Source: Shinisaurus crocodilurus
Taxonomy: Eukaryota; Chordata; Lepidosauria; Squamata; Shinisauridae
Length of the DNA: 64,000 bases
Reading direction: 5' to 3'
NCBI GenBank assembly: GCA_021292165.1
Contig: CM037877.1
Span: forward strand, 213,404,716 to 213,468,715
Under the pieces are notes generated by a model. It was not told the DNA's origin and searched no databases. It was given only the letters and a program-made list of their open reading frames with translations. Of the stretch, positions 44,475 to 55,016 are shown piece after piece. The position numbers and the translations under genes are program-made. Positions within the stretch are counted from its first letter, which is position 1. Each line of letters begins with the position of its first letter.

Positions 44475-46322
44475 TTGGAAGAAAATTACCACCGATCGTT
44501 GGGTCCTGAACATTATCCGGAGTGGATACAGGATCGAGTTCAACGCCTTCCCACCTTTTGTTGGCATCCGCACCACGTAGCCATCCCATACACTACGGGA
44601 GGAGGTCGCGTCCCTGCTGCACAGGGAGCCATCCAACAGGTCCCCCTTCACCTGGCACAGGGTGGCCTCTACTCCAGGTATTTCACGGTGTCAAAGAAGG
44701 ATGGAGGGCTTCGACCGATCCTGGATCTACGAGCGGTCAACTTCTTTATTCCAACCAAGAAGTTCCGGATGGTCACTCTCCAATCGATCTTGCCTCTGCT
44801 TCGCAAGACCGACTGGTTTGCGTCCATCGATCTCCAAGATGCCTATTTTCATATAGGAATTCATCGAGACAGCCAAAAATACCTGAGGTTCCGGATCGGC
44901 CCCGATACTTACCAATTCCAAGTTCTTCCGTTCGGCCTTTCGACAGCTCCGAGAGTATTCACCAAATGCATGGCCGTAGTATGCGCAGCCCTTCGGATCC
45001 AGGGAGTAACACTTTTTCCTTACCTGGACGATTGGCTCATAGTGGCACCGTCTGCTCAGCAGCTACAGAACTCTCTCCGATTGACTCTCAACATGCTGGA
45101 TTCTCTCGGGCTCTGTCTCAATGTGAAAAAGTCTACCCTTCACCCTATTCAAAGGATACAATTCATCGGGGCATTACTGGATGCTACTGTCGGTCTTGCC
45201 TTCCTACCAAAGGACAGGATTACAAAGATACTCTCCCTTGCTATGAAACTTCAAAAACCGACTTCATGTACAGCGCATGCGATACAACGTCTGCTCGGTC
45301 TCATGGCATCTTCAATAGCAGTCGTCCCATTCGCTCGACTCCGCATGCGTCGGCTTCAAAACTGGTTTGTAAGGTCATTCGATTTCGAAATGAACGCTCA
45401 CCGGACTCGATTATCTATCCCAGCCAGCATCAAGCATTCCCTGAACTGGTGGATCAATTCGAAGAACCTGGAGAAAGGTCTTCCATTTCAATCAGCGCCT
45501 CCGTCGCTCACTCTCACGACAGACGCCTCTCTTCTGGGTTGGGGGGCACACTGCGGCCCTCACAACGTACAAGGGTCCTGGCCACCACGGCATCGTGGAA
45601 AACACATCAGTGTTCTGGAGCTGCAAGCGATCTGGAATGCGATGAAGTCTCTCGAATCCATACTACAAGGAAATCAAATACAAGTAGTTACAGACAATAC
45701 GACGGTGGTGGCCTATCTAAACAAGGAAGGTGGCACCCGCTCTCTTCGGCTGACCAACCTCACCATTCGCATGTTCGACTGGATGATTCCCCGTCGGATA
45801 GGAGTCAGAGCCATCCATATTGCCAGAAAGGACAATACCCTGGCGGACGTCCTCAGCAGGGTGTCCATCAGCTCCCACGAGTGGCAACTTGAACATCGGG
45901 TTCGTCAACACTTATTCCACCAATGGGGCACCCCGACAATGGACCTATTCGCCACTTCGGAGAACGCAGCTTGCACGACATTCTGCAGCAGAGCAGGCCA
46001 GGGCAAAGAGTCGTTAGGAGACGCATTCCTCATCGATTGGTCAGGGACACTGTTCTACATGTTCCCACCAACTCCGTTGCTAACCAAGGTCGTCTTGAAG
46101 ATCCAGTCCGACCATACGAACTGCATTCTGATAACCCCTTGGTGGCCGAGACAATCATGGTTCGCCCCTCTCCTCCGTCTGTTGGAAGGAGAATACCTTC
46201 GTCTGCCGAACACGGAAACGATACTCCCCCAAGCTCGAGGCACGCTCTTTCACCCGAATCCGACCATCCTGAAACTCACGGCATGGCGCATTCGATTCCG
46301 AGCTCCCTTCCTCCGGAGCTGA
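44475..46322 (+). CDS. DIRS reverse transcriptase-RNase H (partial N-terminus)
   Basis: The open frame has 615 codons. RT motifs: YFTVSKKDGGLRPILDL near residue 70, FASIDLQDAYFHI near 115, LPFGLSTAPRVFT near 150 and YLDD near 183. RNase H motifs: TTDASLLGWG near 350, LELQAIW near 382, TDNTTV near 408 and DNTLADVLSR near 453. A C-terminal WGTPTMDLFA-type region follows, found in DIRS pol proteins. The first roughly 50 residues appear to be out of frame: matching N-terminal sequence is in another frame (44400-44620) with a TAG at 44578. The 3' end overlaps the recombinase frame. Confidence 0.88.
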   Translation: MEENYHRSLGPEHYPEWIQDRVQRLPTFCWHPHHVAIPYTTGGGRVPAAQGAIQQVPLHLAQGGLYSRYFTVSKKDGGLRPILDLRAVNFFIPTKKFRMVTLQSILPLLRKTDWFASIDLQDAYFHIGIHRDSQKYLRFRIGPDTYQFQVLPFGLSTAPRVFTKCMAVVCAALRIQGVTLFPYLDDWLIVAPSAQQLQNSLRLTLNMLDSLGLCLNVKKSTLHPIQRIQFIGALLDATVGLAFLPKDRITKILSLAMKLQKPTSCTAHAIQRLLGLMASSIAVVPFARLRMRRLQNWFVRSFDFEMNAHRTRLSIPASIKHSLNWWINSKNLEKGLPFQSAPPSLTLTTDASLLGWGAHCGPHNVQGSWPPRHRGKHISVLELQAIWNAMKSLESILQGNQIQVVTDNTTVVAYLNKEGGTRSLRLTNLTIRMFDWMIPRRIGVRAIHIARKDNTLADVLSRVSISSHEWQLEHRVRQHLFHQWGTPTMDLFATSENAACTTFCSRAGQGKESLGDAFLIDWSGTLFYMFPPTPLLTKVVLKIQSDHTNCILITPWWPRQSWFAPLLRLLEGEYLRLPNTETILPQARGTLFHPNPTILKLTAWRIRFRAPFLRS

Positions 46323-47319
46323 AGCTTGTTTTGCGAGAAGCCTTGAAACCTTCCACTAGGATGTCCTATGCTAGGAAGTGGAAGGCGTTCTGTGAGTACC
46401 TGGGAAGGATCGAAGTGCCCTATCCTAGCGCCTCTATCCCTCAAGTTCTCCAATTCCTTCTTCATTTACAACACAAAGGACTAACAATTAGCTCCTTGAA
46501 AGTGTACCTAGCAGCCTTATCAGCTTACCATGTGGGCAAGGATGGGTTTACGTTGTTTTCATACCCCCTGGTGAAACAATTCATGAAAGGATTAAGAAGC
46601 ATTGCACCTCCAATTAAACCAATCACTCCGGCCTGGGACCTCCAATTGGTCCTACAGGTGCTCATGTTGAAGCCTTTCGAGCCCATGGCTACCGCAGATC
46701 TTCGACTAGTCTCGTTTAAGACTGCATTCCTCGTGGCGATCACTTCTGCTCGGAGAGCCTCTGAACTGACGGCGTTAAAGATAGATCCTCCATACCTTAA
46801 CTTTCACAAGGACAAGGTGGTGTTGCGCCCGGACCTGACGTTCCTCCCTAAAGTGGTCTCTGGTTTCACCTAAATCAGGACATCACCTTGCTGGCCTTTT
46901 TTCCAGCCCCAACGTCTTCATTGGAGCAACAGCTACATATGCTGGATGTCAGGAGGGCTCTTGCATTCTACAAAGCAAGAACTGAGTCCTTTAGGAAATC
47001 GCCTCGTCTTTTTATTTGCTACGGCGGTCCTTCGAAGGGCTCTCCGATCTCGAGTCAAAGGATTTCTTCCTGGATCGTGAATTGCATTAAATTGGCATAC
47101 GAGCTCAAAAGACTGCCAATGCCGGTCTCGATACGAGCTCATTCCACCAGAGCAATCTCGACCTCCACGGCTTTTGCAAGAGGTGTCTCTATGATGGATG
47201 TTTGCAAGGCGGCTGCTTGGTCCACACCTTCAACGTTTGTGACTCACTACCAGGTCGATGTCCGATCCCGGAGGGACAATGCCTTTGGCAGAGTTGTCCT
47301 TTCCTCGGTCCTACAATGA
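46246..47319 (+). pseudogene. DIRS tyrosine recombinase, one frameshift
   Basis: The frame ending at 46873 carries the N-terminal SAM-like region (KPSTRMSYARKWKAFCEYL) and catalytic Arg I (TSARRASELTAL). A one-base shift near 46865-46872 moves the rest into the frame ending 47319, which holds HxxR (AHSTR), the second-box Trp (AAWSTPSTF) and the nucleophile region THYQVDV. The Arg, HxxR and Tyr needed for strand exchange are all readable on the two sides of the break. By family, this enzyme integrates a circular DNA copy without target duplication. Confidence 0.85.
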
Positions 47320-47365
47320 CTACGACACCGACCCGCCACCGGTAAGTCAGCCGGCTACTCTGCCC

Positions 47366-47460
47366 ATATGTGTGATGCACAGAGACCATGAAGAAGAAGG
47401 ACAGGTTGCTTACCTGTAACTGTGGTTCTTCGAGTGGTCATCTGTGCAGTCACACAACCC
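47366..47460. repeat. DIRS internal complementary region
   Basis: The segment from ccatatgtgtgatgcacaga to catgaagaagaa complements the left terminus (41905-41940). Directly joined, ggacaggttgcttacctgta to gtcatctgtgcagtcacac complements the right terminus (47765-47829). It thus spans the right-left end junction that would exist in a circle. Confidence 0.85.
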
Positions 47461-47870
47461 GCCCTTCCGTCCCTGCATCGGTGTCACTGTCGAGTTCGAT
47501 GGTGTACTGAGTCGGGACCCCTTGGGCGCTCGATGATCGATACCGTGTAGCACCATCGAATTCGACTATCGGTATTGATGTCATGGATTCGGGGAAAAAT
47601 TTTCCTGTGAATTCTCCCTTAACTCTGGGATCGCGATGGCGGTCTCAGGGGACTGAGGGAGAGGGCGGGAACCCACTAAAGGAGATGCGTGGGGGGAGGG
47701 GTTCCCGCCCAAAATTTACCTCAGCTATAGAATCTTCCCGAACGGCCTCCACGCAGGCGCAGAGCCCATATGTGTGACTGCACAGATGACCACTCGAAGA
47801 ACCACAGTTACAGGTAAGCAACCTGTCCTTTTTTCTAGATTTAGTAACAAGATCAAACATTACTCTGTGA

Positions 47871-48249
47871 GCTTCTCTACATGAGGCATTTAACCTGGTG
47901 CTTTACTGAGGCTGCTTCTTCCATTTTCTTTGTGGGAATAAAAGAGCATCCTTTACATGTGTTTTTTTTCTGGGGGTTTTCTTTCTCTGCCTTTCTATAT
48001 GTTCTATTACACAAATACAAGGTGGCGCTGCAGTATAGAGCAGTTGCAGGAATACACATGCTTGTTTTAGTGCGATTTAGCATGATAGCTAAATAATAGC
48101 TCATTATCCTCATTCTAAAAAAAAACAGCAGGGAAATGCTTGGAAAGCTCGGGAGAGGCCCCAGAGGATGACGACATCATGTAAAGCCCCCACAAACTAC
48201 CATGAGTAAAGAATCATGAGCACACAATAAATGCCTCATGTAGAGAAGC
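47871..48249. mobile_element. MITE with 21-bp inverted ends
   Basis: The left end cttctctacatgaggcattt is repeated inverted as aaatgcctcatgtagagaag. About 380 bp, no coding sequence. Confidence 0.65.
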
Positions 48250-48653
48250 CCTGTATGTGGCACCATTTTGCGCATGATCATGGACTCTTTCTAGCAAGTG
48301 CAAGTTTATCCCAATTATTTCTGAAGACACTTAAAAAATATATAACACATTTCTAGCCTTGAAGGCTGTGTGTCCAGATTTGAATGTTTGTGCGTAGTGA
48401 CTGGTGAAATTTTAGGAGCCAAACAAGGATGAAATGGATTTCTTAGTAAAGAGAGGGGGCATCAATGCCCTTCGTAATGATTGCACCTCCCCAAAACTCC
48501 CAGAAGCAGAATATGTTAAGTAAAATAAACAAATGAATGCATGTTTGTTCAATGTGAGTGATACATGTATGTTGAAGAATTTTAAGTTGCCTTGGTGGAT
48601 TTTTTATGAGAGGATGGAGGCAAGAATTGAAAAACTGGTAACACTAACAACTT
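48250..48653. other. Intron sequence, nothing recognised
   Basis: No feature supported between the MITE and the start of the duplicated unit. Confidence 0.4.
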
Positions 48654-49103
48654 TACCTGGGAAGGCCTTATCTGCCAGGACTTGGCACTGGGTGGTGGTG
48701 CCCCAGCGACAGTGACCCCAAAGGGGAGTTGCCACTTTGCGGGAAGCTGCTTCAGGGGAATGCAAGGGCAAGGACCACCCCTCTGACATCAGGTTGACTG
48801 CCCTTTATGGTTCTGTTGTGGGGGGTTGGCTTCCCCTTTGTGGACCTGATTATGTGCCTGGGAGAGAGGATATGGAGTCAAGTGTGGGGACCTGAGGGGC
48901 ACCCAATTTGTATGATTATGGGTAGAAGGAGTGTACAACCTTCATTGCAGCGTAAGCAAAGTTCTGTTCTTGAGCAAATCAGGCAGTCAGAATAATTTTA
49001 ACTTAACTCTGTATGGACTTTTCTGAATCTTGAGTGTTGAAAGAAGATATTAATGCAGTAGTAGCCAGCATCTCAACATCAGCACCTGTCTCTTGTTACA
49101 CAG

Positions 49104-49169
49104 GCCCACCCATAAGGCCACCCATAAGGCCACCCACAAGGCCAACCACTGATGCAACAGAAGAAACTG
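49104..49169 (+). CDS. Exon: Pro/Thr-rich stalk (STP B, copy 1)
   Basis: This 66-bp exon (phase 1-1) follows acceptor ctcttgttacacag ending 49103 and precedes donor gtaaac at 49170. It encodes GPPIRPPIRPPTRPTTDATE followed by ET. The Pro-Pro-x-Arg unit repeats every four residues (12 bp) three times before a Thr-rich end, which suggests growth by slippage of a small repeat. It lies in copy 1 of a tandem duplication whose second copy carries a nearly identical exon at 55806. Splice sites and phase match the rest of the gene; use in mRNA is not proven. Confidence 0.7.
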
Positions 49170-49328
49170 GTAAACAATTGCTTTTGACTCTTGTGGGGTT
49201 GCATTTTTTTATTATAAAATTTCTATACGGCCCTTCAATAGAAATTCCCAGGCAGTTTAAAACTCCTTTTATGGGGAGTTTAGTCTTGGTGTGTTAAAGC
49301 TTAACATGCATAGTTGCACTATGAACAT

Positions 49329-50953
49329 TGTGAAGAAAATTTTGGGCTGTATTAATAGAAGTATAGCTTCCAAATCGCGGGAAGTGATAATTCCCCTTTA
49401 CTCGGCACTGGTTAGGCCTCATCTTGAGTACTGCGTCCAGTTCTGGGGACCTCACTTTAAGAAGGACATAGACAAACTGGAGAGGGTTCAGAGGAGGGCA
49501 ACAAGGATGATAAAGGGACTGGAAACAAGGCCCTATGAGGAGAGACTGAAAGAACTGGGCATGTTTAGCCTTCAGAAGAGGAGACTGAGGGGAGATATGA
49601 TTGCACTCTTCCAGTATTTGAAGGGATGTCACACAGAGGAGGGCCAGGATCTCTTCTCGATCATCCCAGTTTGCAGGACACGGAATAATGGGCTCAAGTT
49701 ACAGGAACCTAGATTCCACCTAAACATCAGGAAAAATTTCCTGACTGTCAGAGCAATAAGACAATGGAATCAACTACCTAGGGAGGTGGTGGGCTCTCCC
49801 ACTCTGGAGGCATTCAAGGTGCAGCTGGACAGACATCTGTCAGAGATGCTTTGACCTGGATTCCTGCATTGAGCAGGGGGTTGGACTCGATGGCCTTGTA
49901 GGCCCCTTCCAACTCTACTTTTCTATGATTCTATGAAAAGAGCCTTTGGGGGTTCTCTCACACACACACACACACACATACCTCATGTGTGAACCGGCTG
50001 GGGTGTGTGGGGTGTGCATAGTTAGCGTGTGAAGAAGAGGAGCCTTTGGGGGGGTCCCCACACGCACACTGCACACACACACACACACACCCTCATGTGT
50101 GAAGGCTGGGTGTGTGTGGGTGTGTGTGCATAGTTCCTCTTGAATGCATGGCGCCTGGAAGTCTGGAGGAGCCAGGCTGAAAGCGTTCATATGTAAATGT
50201 AATTCAAACCCAGTAAGTCATGAGTTCCCTTCCCCCTGCCTGGCCAGGTGAAGTGCATTATGATTGGCTAAGAGGCAGCAGAGCTACAGGGAGGAGGGGA
50301 AAAGGTATATTTCCCAAAGCGTGGGGTTGGGTCTTTGTCTTTGTCTTGTCTTTGGGCCCGCATGGTTGCTGTAGAGCAATGGCGGGCCAAGCAGAGGCCC
50401 CAAGCCTTCGGGGGGGGGGCCATCAGGAACCGACCCCAGGTTGCTCCTGGTGAAATTAGCTGATTGAGGGCTCTAGTAAAGGCAAGTCTTGTGGAGGGCT
50501 ATCCATCTCGGACCTGCGGGTAGATGGAATAGTTCCCCCCCGGGCGGCAGGGCTGTGCTGGATCTACCCCTGGAAGAGAACACCCTCAGGTAACAGGTGT
50601 GTGCCTAAGAGATATTAAGGAATCAGGTTTTGTTGTTTTGCAGCTTTACTGTGTACTAAAGTGTCTTTCTCTTTATTTTGTGTGCTTCTCTCATTTCCCT
50701 AATCTTGTTGTAAAATGCTACCAGAATAAACCTTGTCTTGGGTTTACCCCACATGGTTTTGTAGTACTCTGTGGCTTCAGTATCTAAATCCAGGTTACAG
50801 AATTAAAGGCGAGTCCCTGAACAGAGATCCAAGTAGGATTGCAGACAGCTGAGGCTGGCAATCTGGTACCTTGAGATCTCTGGGGGTCTTTGTTCCTTTG
50901 GAGTAGGAAAGGGTGGGGGTGTGGTGGGCCAGCCAGCCCCCCCTTCCTCCACA
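49329..50953 (+). repeat. 5' LTR of the non-coding element, split by CR1
   Basis: The first 11 bases (tgtgaagaaaa) are followed by a CR1 3' fragment (about 49339-49935), after which the LTR resumes gaaaagagccttt. It ends cctccaca at 50953. Without CR1 it matches the 3' LTR. CA/TG microsatellites vary between the two LTRs. Confidence 0.85.
49339..49935 (+). mobile_element. CR1 LINE 3' fragment nested in LTR
   Basis: Encodes the last part of CR1 ORF2 (YINRSIASKSREVIIPLYSA-like here, to HLSEML at 49854) and ends ttctatgattctatg. It is almost identical to 60519-61121, so both belong to one young subfamily. Short duplicated aaaa/gaaaa flanks it. Confidence 0.9.
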
Positions 50954-50971
50954 TGGTGGCAAGCGCTGGGA
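50954..50971 (+). promoter_or_regulatory. Primer binding site of the non-coding LTR element
   Basis: tggtggcaagcgctggga directly follows the LTR. It resembles the complement of a Leu tRNA 3' end (TGGTGGCAG...TGGGATTCG type) with a small mismatch; the similarity extends into gggattcgaa. Confidence 0.6.
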
Positions 50972-53371
50972 TTCGAAGCTGAACCACAGAGTGTGTGCAC
51001 GTGGGCAAATGAGAGAAATTGGGGAGACTTTAGTGCATCAGTAAAGGTTTATTATTTTTTAGAAATGAAGTGTGAGATTGAGCCTTAGGAAAAACGTTCA
51101 GATTGCTGGCAGTCTGTGGGAGCGTTGAAGGCAAGAAATTTCAACTATGGAGGAGTTCCAGAATAGCTTGAGTGCTATTGGGGGAGAGTGGAGACCTCTG
51201 GGGTTTGTTCCTTTTAGGGTTCTTTTTTGCCATAACTGGAAGTGATTTTTTGTTAACAGAAAAGATTTTAAGAGTAACTGTGGTTGATTAAGCTGTGGAG
51301 AAGATTGGAAGTCCATTATTGTGTTTGTGTTTGTTTGTTTGTTTTATTATGAATAAAAAAAAAAATACAGAAAAAAAAGAAAAAAGCTGCCATGCTAGAC
51401 AACTGGATGGGGTTGTACCAGCAGAAAAGGCAGGGCGGGTTCCCTTTTCCAGGCGTGGAGAGGCCAAGGGGACAAGCAAAAGAAACACTTCAGGAGGATT
51501 CGTCCCAAATTCCCAGGCAGAGGCTGAGAGCAGCAGTTGCCAGTGAGTAAGCAGAGGATCCTACCCATCGAGTGCAACAGAGGCTGGGAGCAGCAGTTGC
51601 GAATGAGTAAGCAGAGGATCCTACCCATCGAGTGCAACAGAGGCTGGGAGCAGCAGTTGCCAGTGAGTAAGCAGAGGATCCTACCCATCGAGTGCAACAG
51701 AGGCTGGGAGCAGCAGTTGCCAATGAGTAAGCAGAGGATCCTACCCATCGAGTGCAAAAAGCGGGTGAGCAGATGGCGGCTGTGTGATCCCAAAGTTTGG
51801 GGGCTGGAAGAGCCCGAGAAAAGAGGAAGAGGTGGTGTGTGCGCACGCGCGTGTGTTCCAGGAGGAGGGAGAAGACCAGAAAACCTCTCCTAAGAGAATG
51901 GCGAGCAAAACGTTGAGTTTTGGGACAGCGTTTGATGAGTGATTTTAGTTGTGCTGTGTGCCCCAGAGAAATTGTCGAGACTTTTGAACTTAGACTGTCC
52001 AGTTGCTCTTGGGGGGGGGGGGGCATGGTGAATGGCTAGGCTGGGCAGCAGCAAGCAGGGGGGGGAAGACATCAGAAACCACCCACCCCCAGGAAAAGAG
52101 ACTTTGTTCCCTGTGCTGCCGAAGTGGAGGGCTGAAAGAAGCAGAAAGACAAAGGAGATTTCCCTCCTAGCTGGCGGAGAAACACGGACAGAAGAATTTC
52201 CCTCCAGGTGTCTCCAGCGAGAAGAAAAGAGGACTGAGATAAAGTGTTTGATTGTTGATTAAAGCCAATGAAAACTGTTTAACTGTTGCTGGCAGGGACA
52301 GGGAGGGGATGGGTGATCCAAGTGTATCTGTTACCTGGTCGATAGTGTTGCTGGGGGACCGGGGCCGGGTGCTCCCAGTGTAAACAACTGAACTATTTGT
52401 GTTGTCTTGTGTCATGTGCAAAGGTCAATTTGAAATGATGATGATGAAAAAATAATGTAATGCATGTAAGCTTTCAAAGTGCCTCGGGGCAGGGAAGAGT
52501 TGCCAGAGAGAAAATCAGTCAGAGGCCAGAGAATAAAGCAGGATGTTAATAAGAATTTAGAGCCTCAAACGGCTGAAGAATTGCCAAGCTGAGCCTCGAT
52601 GGCTAAGCGTTTAAATTCTGAGAGAGAGAGTCATCCCATGCAAGTTTGGGTGGTGGGCTAAAAGAGCCAAGCCCAAGAGGCTGGAAGATTGCCAGGCTGT
52701 GTGTTCTAGAAGGTGCCTTTGGGAAAAGGGGGGTGGTGGGAAGCCACCAGCGAACCCTTGGGAAAAAGGGGTGATGGTATTCACGTCGTTAGGTACAGGG
52801 TGGCAGAAGCAAGCCTGTAAAAGCAAACAAAGGTGAATTGAAGAGTCACATTTCAGTCAGCAGTCTGCCCCTACAGGCTGTGTGAGAAACAGCAACCCTA
52901 AAAAGTTTTTTTTTTTTAAGAGTCACATTTCAGTCAGCAATTTGCCCCCTACAGGCTGTGTGAGAAACAGCAACCCTAAAAAGTTTTCTTTAGGTTGGGG
53001 TTACCATATGATGTTTCTGTGTATGCAAAACTGTGTAATGCAAACCTGTAAACTTCTGATTGATGGTTATTGATTGTGTTTTGCTGTTTTGATGTTTAAG
53101 GAGTTTAGCAAACCTGTAAACTTCTGATTGATAGTTATTGATTGTTGTTTTGCTGTTTGATGTCTAAGATTTAAGCTTTAAGATGTTTAAGATTGTTGTT
53201 TAAAGTTGTTTCTTTTTTCTGTTTTGTGTGTGTGTGAATGAGAAAAGGTGTACTAGTGGTAGAATGCTAGCGCAAGCTCTTTTCTTTTCTTTTCTTTCTT
53301 TTTTTTTTTTAGGTAGTATAGATGAAAGGAGAGGGTTAACCCCTCTTTTCATCTTTTCCCAAGGGAAAGGG
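50972..53371 (+). other. Internal region of the non-coding LTR element
   Basis: No retroviral protein is recognised in any frame. Landmarks are four 60-bp repeats (51521-51760), a G-homopolymer at about 52011-52023, a 72-bp-scale duplication (gagtcacatttcagtcag at about 52843 and 52919), a second duplication (aaacctgtaaacttctgatt at about 53042 and 53111), and a polypurine run aagggaaaggg ending at the 3' LTR. Confidence 0.7.
51521..51760. repeat. Four tandem 60-bp repeats
   Basis: Each unit begins aggctgggagcagcagttgc and contains gagtaagcagaggatcctac. Sixty is a multiple of three, so a repeated 20-residue open frame appears on both strands; I treat it as a by-product. Confidence 0.85.
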
Positions 53372-53396
53372 TGTGAAGAAAAGAGCCTTTAGGGGT

Positions 53397-53430
<34 letters not shown>

Positions 53431-53516
53431 CTCATGTGTGAACCGGCTGGGGTGTGTGGGGTGTGCATAGTTAGCGTGTGAAGAAGAGGAGCCTTTGGGG
53501 GGGTCCCCACACGCAC

Positions 53517-53552
<36 letters not shown>

Positions 53553-54409
53553 CATGTGTGAAGGCTGGGTGTGTGTGTGTGCATAGTTCCTCTTGAATGC
53601 ATGGCGCCTGGAAGTCTGGAGGAGCCAGGCTGAAAGCGTTCATATGTAAATGTAATTCAAACCCAGTAAGTCATGAGTTCCCTTGCCCCTGCCTGGCCAG
53701 GTGAAGTGCATTATGATTGGCTAAGAGGCAGCAGAGCTACAGGGAGGAGGGGAGGGGGGGGGAAAGGTATATTTCCCAAAGCATGGGCTTTGGTCTTTGT
53801 CTTGTCTTTGGGCCCGCATGGTTGCTGTAGAGCAATGGCGGGCCAAGCAGAGGCCCCAAGCCTTCGGGGGGGGGGGCATCAGGAACCGACCCCAGGTTGC
53901 TCCTGGTGAAATTAGCTGATTGAGGGCTCTAGTAAAGGCAAGTCTTGTGGAGGGCTATCCATCTCGGACCTGCGGGTAGATGGAATAGTTCCCCCCGGGC
54001 GGCAGGGCTGTGCTGGATCTACCCCTGGAAGAGAACACCCTCAGGTAACAGGTGTGTGCCTAAGAGATATTAAGGAATCAGGTTTTGTTGTTTTGCAGCT
54101 TTACTGTGTACTAAAGTGTCTCTCTCTTTATTTTGTGTGCTTCTCTCATTTCCCTAATCTTGTTGTAAAATGCTACCAGAATAAACCTTGTCTTGGGTTT
54201 ACCCCACATGGGTTTTGTAGTACTCTGTGGCTTCAGTATCTAAATCCAGGTTACAGAATTAAAGGCGAGTCCCTGAACAGAGATCCAAGTAGGATTGCAG
54301 ACAGCTGAGGCTGGCAATCTGGTACCTTGAGATCTCTGGGGGTCTTGGTTCCTTTGGAGTAGGAAAGGGTGGGGGTGTGGCAGGCCAGCCAACCCCCCCT
54401 TCCTCCACA
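53372..54409 (+). repeat. 3' LTR of the non-coding element
   Basis: 1038 bp, TGTGAAGAAAAG...CCTCCACA, followed by the target duplication aacat. It contains an aataaa at 54180, CA/TG microsatellites near 53410 and 53520, and lacks the CR1 present in the 5' LTR. Confidence 0.88.
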
Positions 54410-54830
54410 AACATATATATGAACAGATAAATTGCCTTATACCAATCTAGACTGTTGGCCAATCTAGCGTAGCAAGGTCACCCCTGTCAGCAACTTTCCA
54501 AGTCTTGAGCAAGGTTTTTCTGATCCCTGATAAGTTCCTTTAATTGGGATACTTTGATGAGCATAAAAAATGGCGTTCATGCTGCAGGTTCTCTTGCTGA
54601 TATGTAGGCTGCCTACCAGATATCAAAGTTGAAACATTACTGCAGGCAAGAAATCAATATAACATTTATAGAATTGAGAAAGGTGGTAGATGAAACTGAG
54701 AGTCACCAGGGAAAAGATGCATTGTAAGACATAGGAAACAAGGATGAACATATGGAGGCCCTAAGATAAAACGAGAGTCCAAGAAATTGACTTGGTCAAG
54801 AAGACTCTCACAGATGACTCAAGAGAAGGA

Positions 54831-55016
54831 GGGGCTGTGGCTCAATGGAAGAGCACATGCTTTGCATGCAGAAGGTTCCAGGTTCAATCCCCGGCATCTC
54901 CAGGAAGGGTTAGGAAAGAATCCTGCCTGAAACCCTGGAGAGCCATAGCCAGTGTTGACAGTACGAGGCTACATGAACCAATGATCTGATTCAGTATAAG
55001 GCACCTTCCTATGTTC
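54831..55016 (+). mobile_element. tRNA-Ala-derived SINE (copy 1)
   Basis: The head ggggctgtggctcaatggaa (A box tggctcaatgg), anticodon-like tttgcat and ggttcaatccccggcatctc (B box) follow tRNA-Ala(TGC). A non-tRNA body and a tail ctgattcagtataaggcacc follow. It belongs to the duplicated unit. Confidence 0.82.

Larger units (their letters stand above)
41905..47830 (+). mobile_element. DIRS-type tyrosine-recombinase retrotransposon
   Basis: About 5.9 kb with long inverted terminal repeats: left 41905-42076, right 47633-47830 (shared ggtaaattttgggcgggaac, inverted at 47707). Inside the right end, 47366-47460 is an internal complementary region. Its first half complements the left terminus, its second half the right terminus. 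The order gag, RT-RNase H, then an overlapping tyrosine recombinase is diagnostic of DIRS. No integrase or protease is present. All three frames carry lesions, so the copy is defective. Confidence 0.93.
49329..54409 (+). mobile_element. Non-coding LTR retroelement (LARD-like) with 5-bp target duplication
   Basis: Two LTRs of about 1.03 kb bracket a 2.4-kb internal region without any recognisable gag, pol or env. The ends are TGTG...CACA, with aacat at 49324-49328 and 54410-54414. The duplicate at about 56746 shows the uninterrupted site (gaacatatatatgaac). PBS and PPT are at the expected places. The PBS resembles a Leu tRNA end and the duplication is 5 bp, so an ERVL-type partner is possible; that is inference. 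Confidence 0.88.

Noticed and set aside
44522..45892. 456-codon frame overlapping the DIRS RT
   Set aside because: Ser/Arg-rich shadow frame; the RT-RNase H motifs are in the 44475 frame.
51521..51760. CRISPR-like array
   Set aside because: Contiguous 60-bp repeats without spacers in a vertebrate LTR element.
51537..51893. 118-codon repetitive frame
   Set aside because: Created by four 60-bp repeats; no start context, domain or homologue, and the opposite strand is equally open.
54831..54903. Possible tRNA-Ala gene
   Set aside because: A and B boxes and anticodon-like TGC are present, but stem positions are eroded and a SINE body follows; the same holds at 57171.
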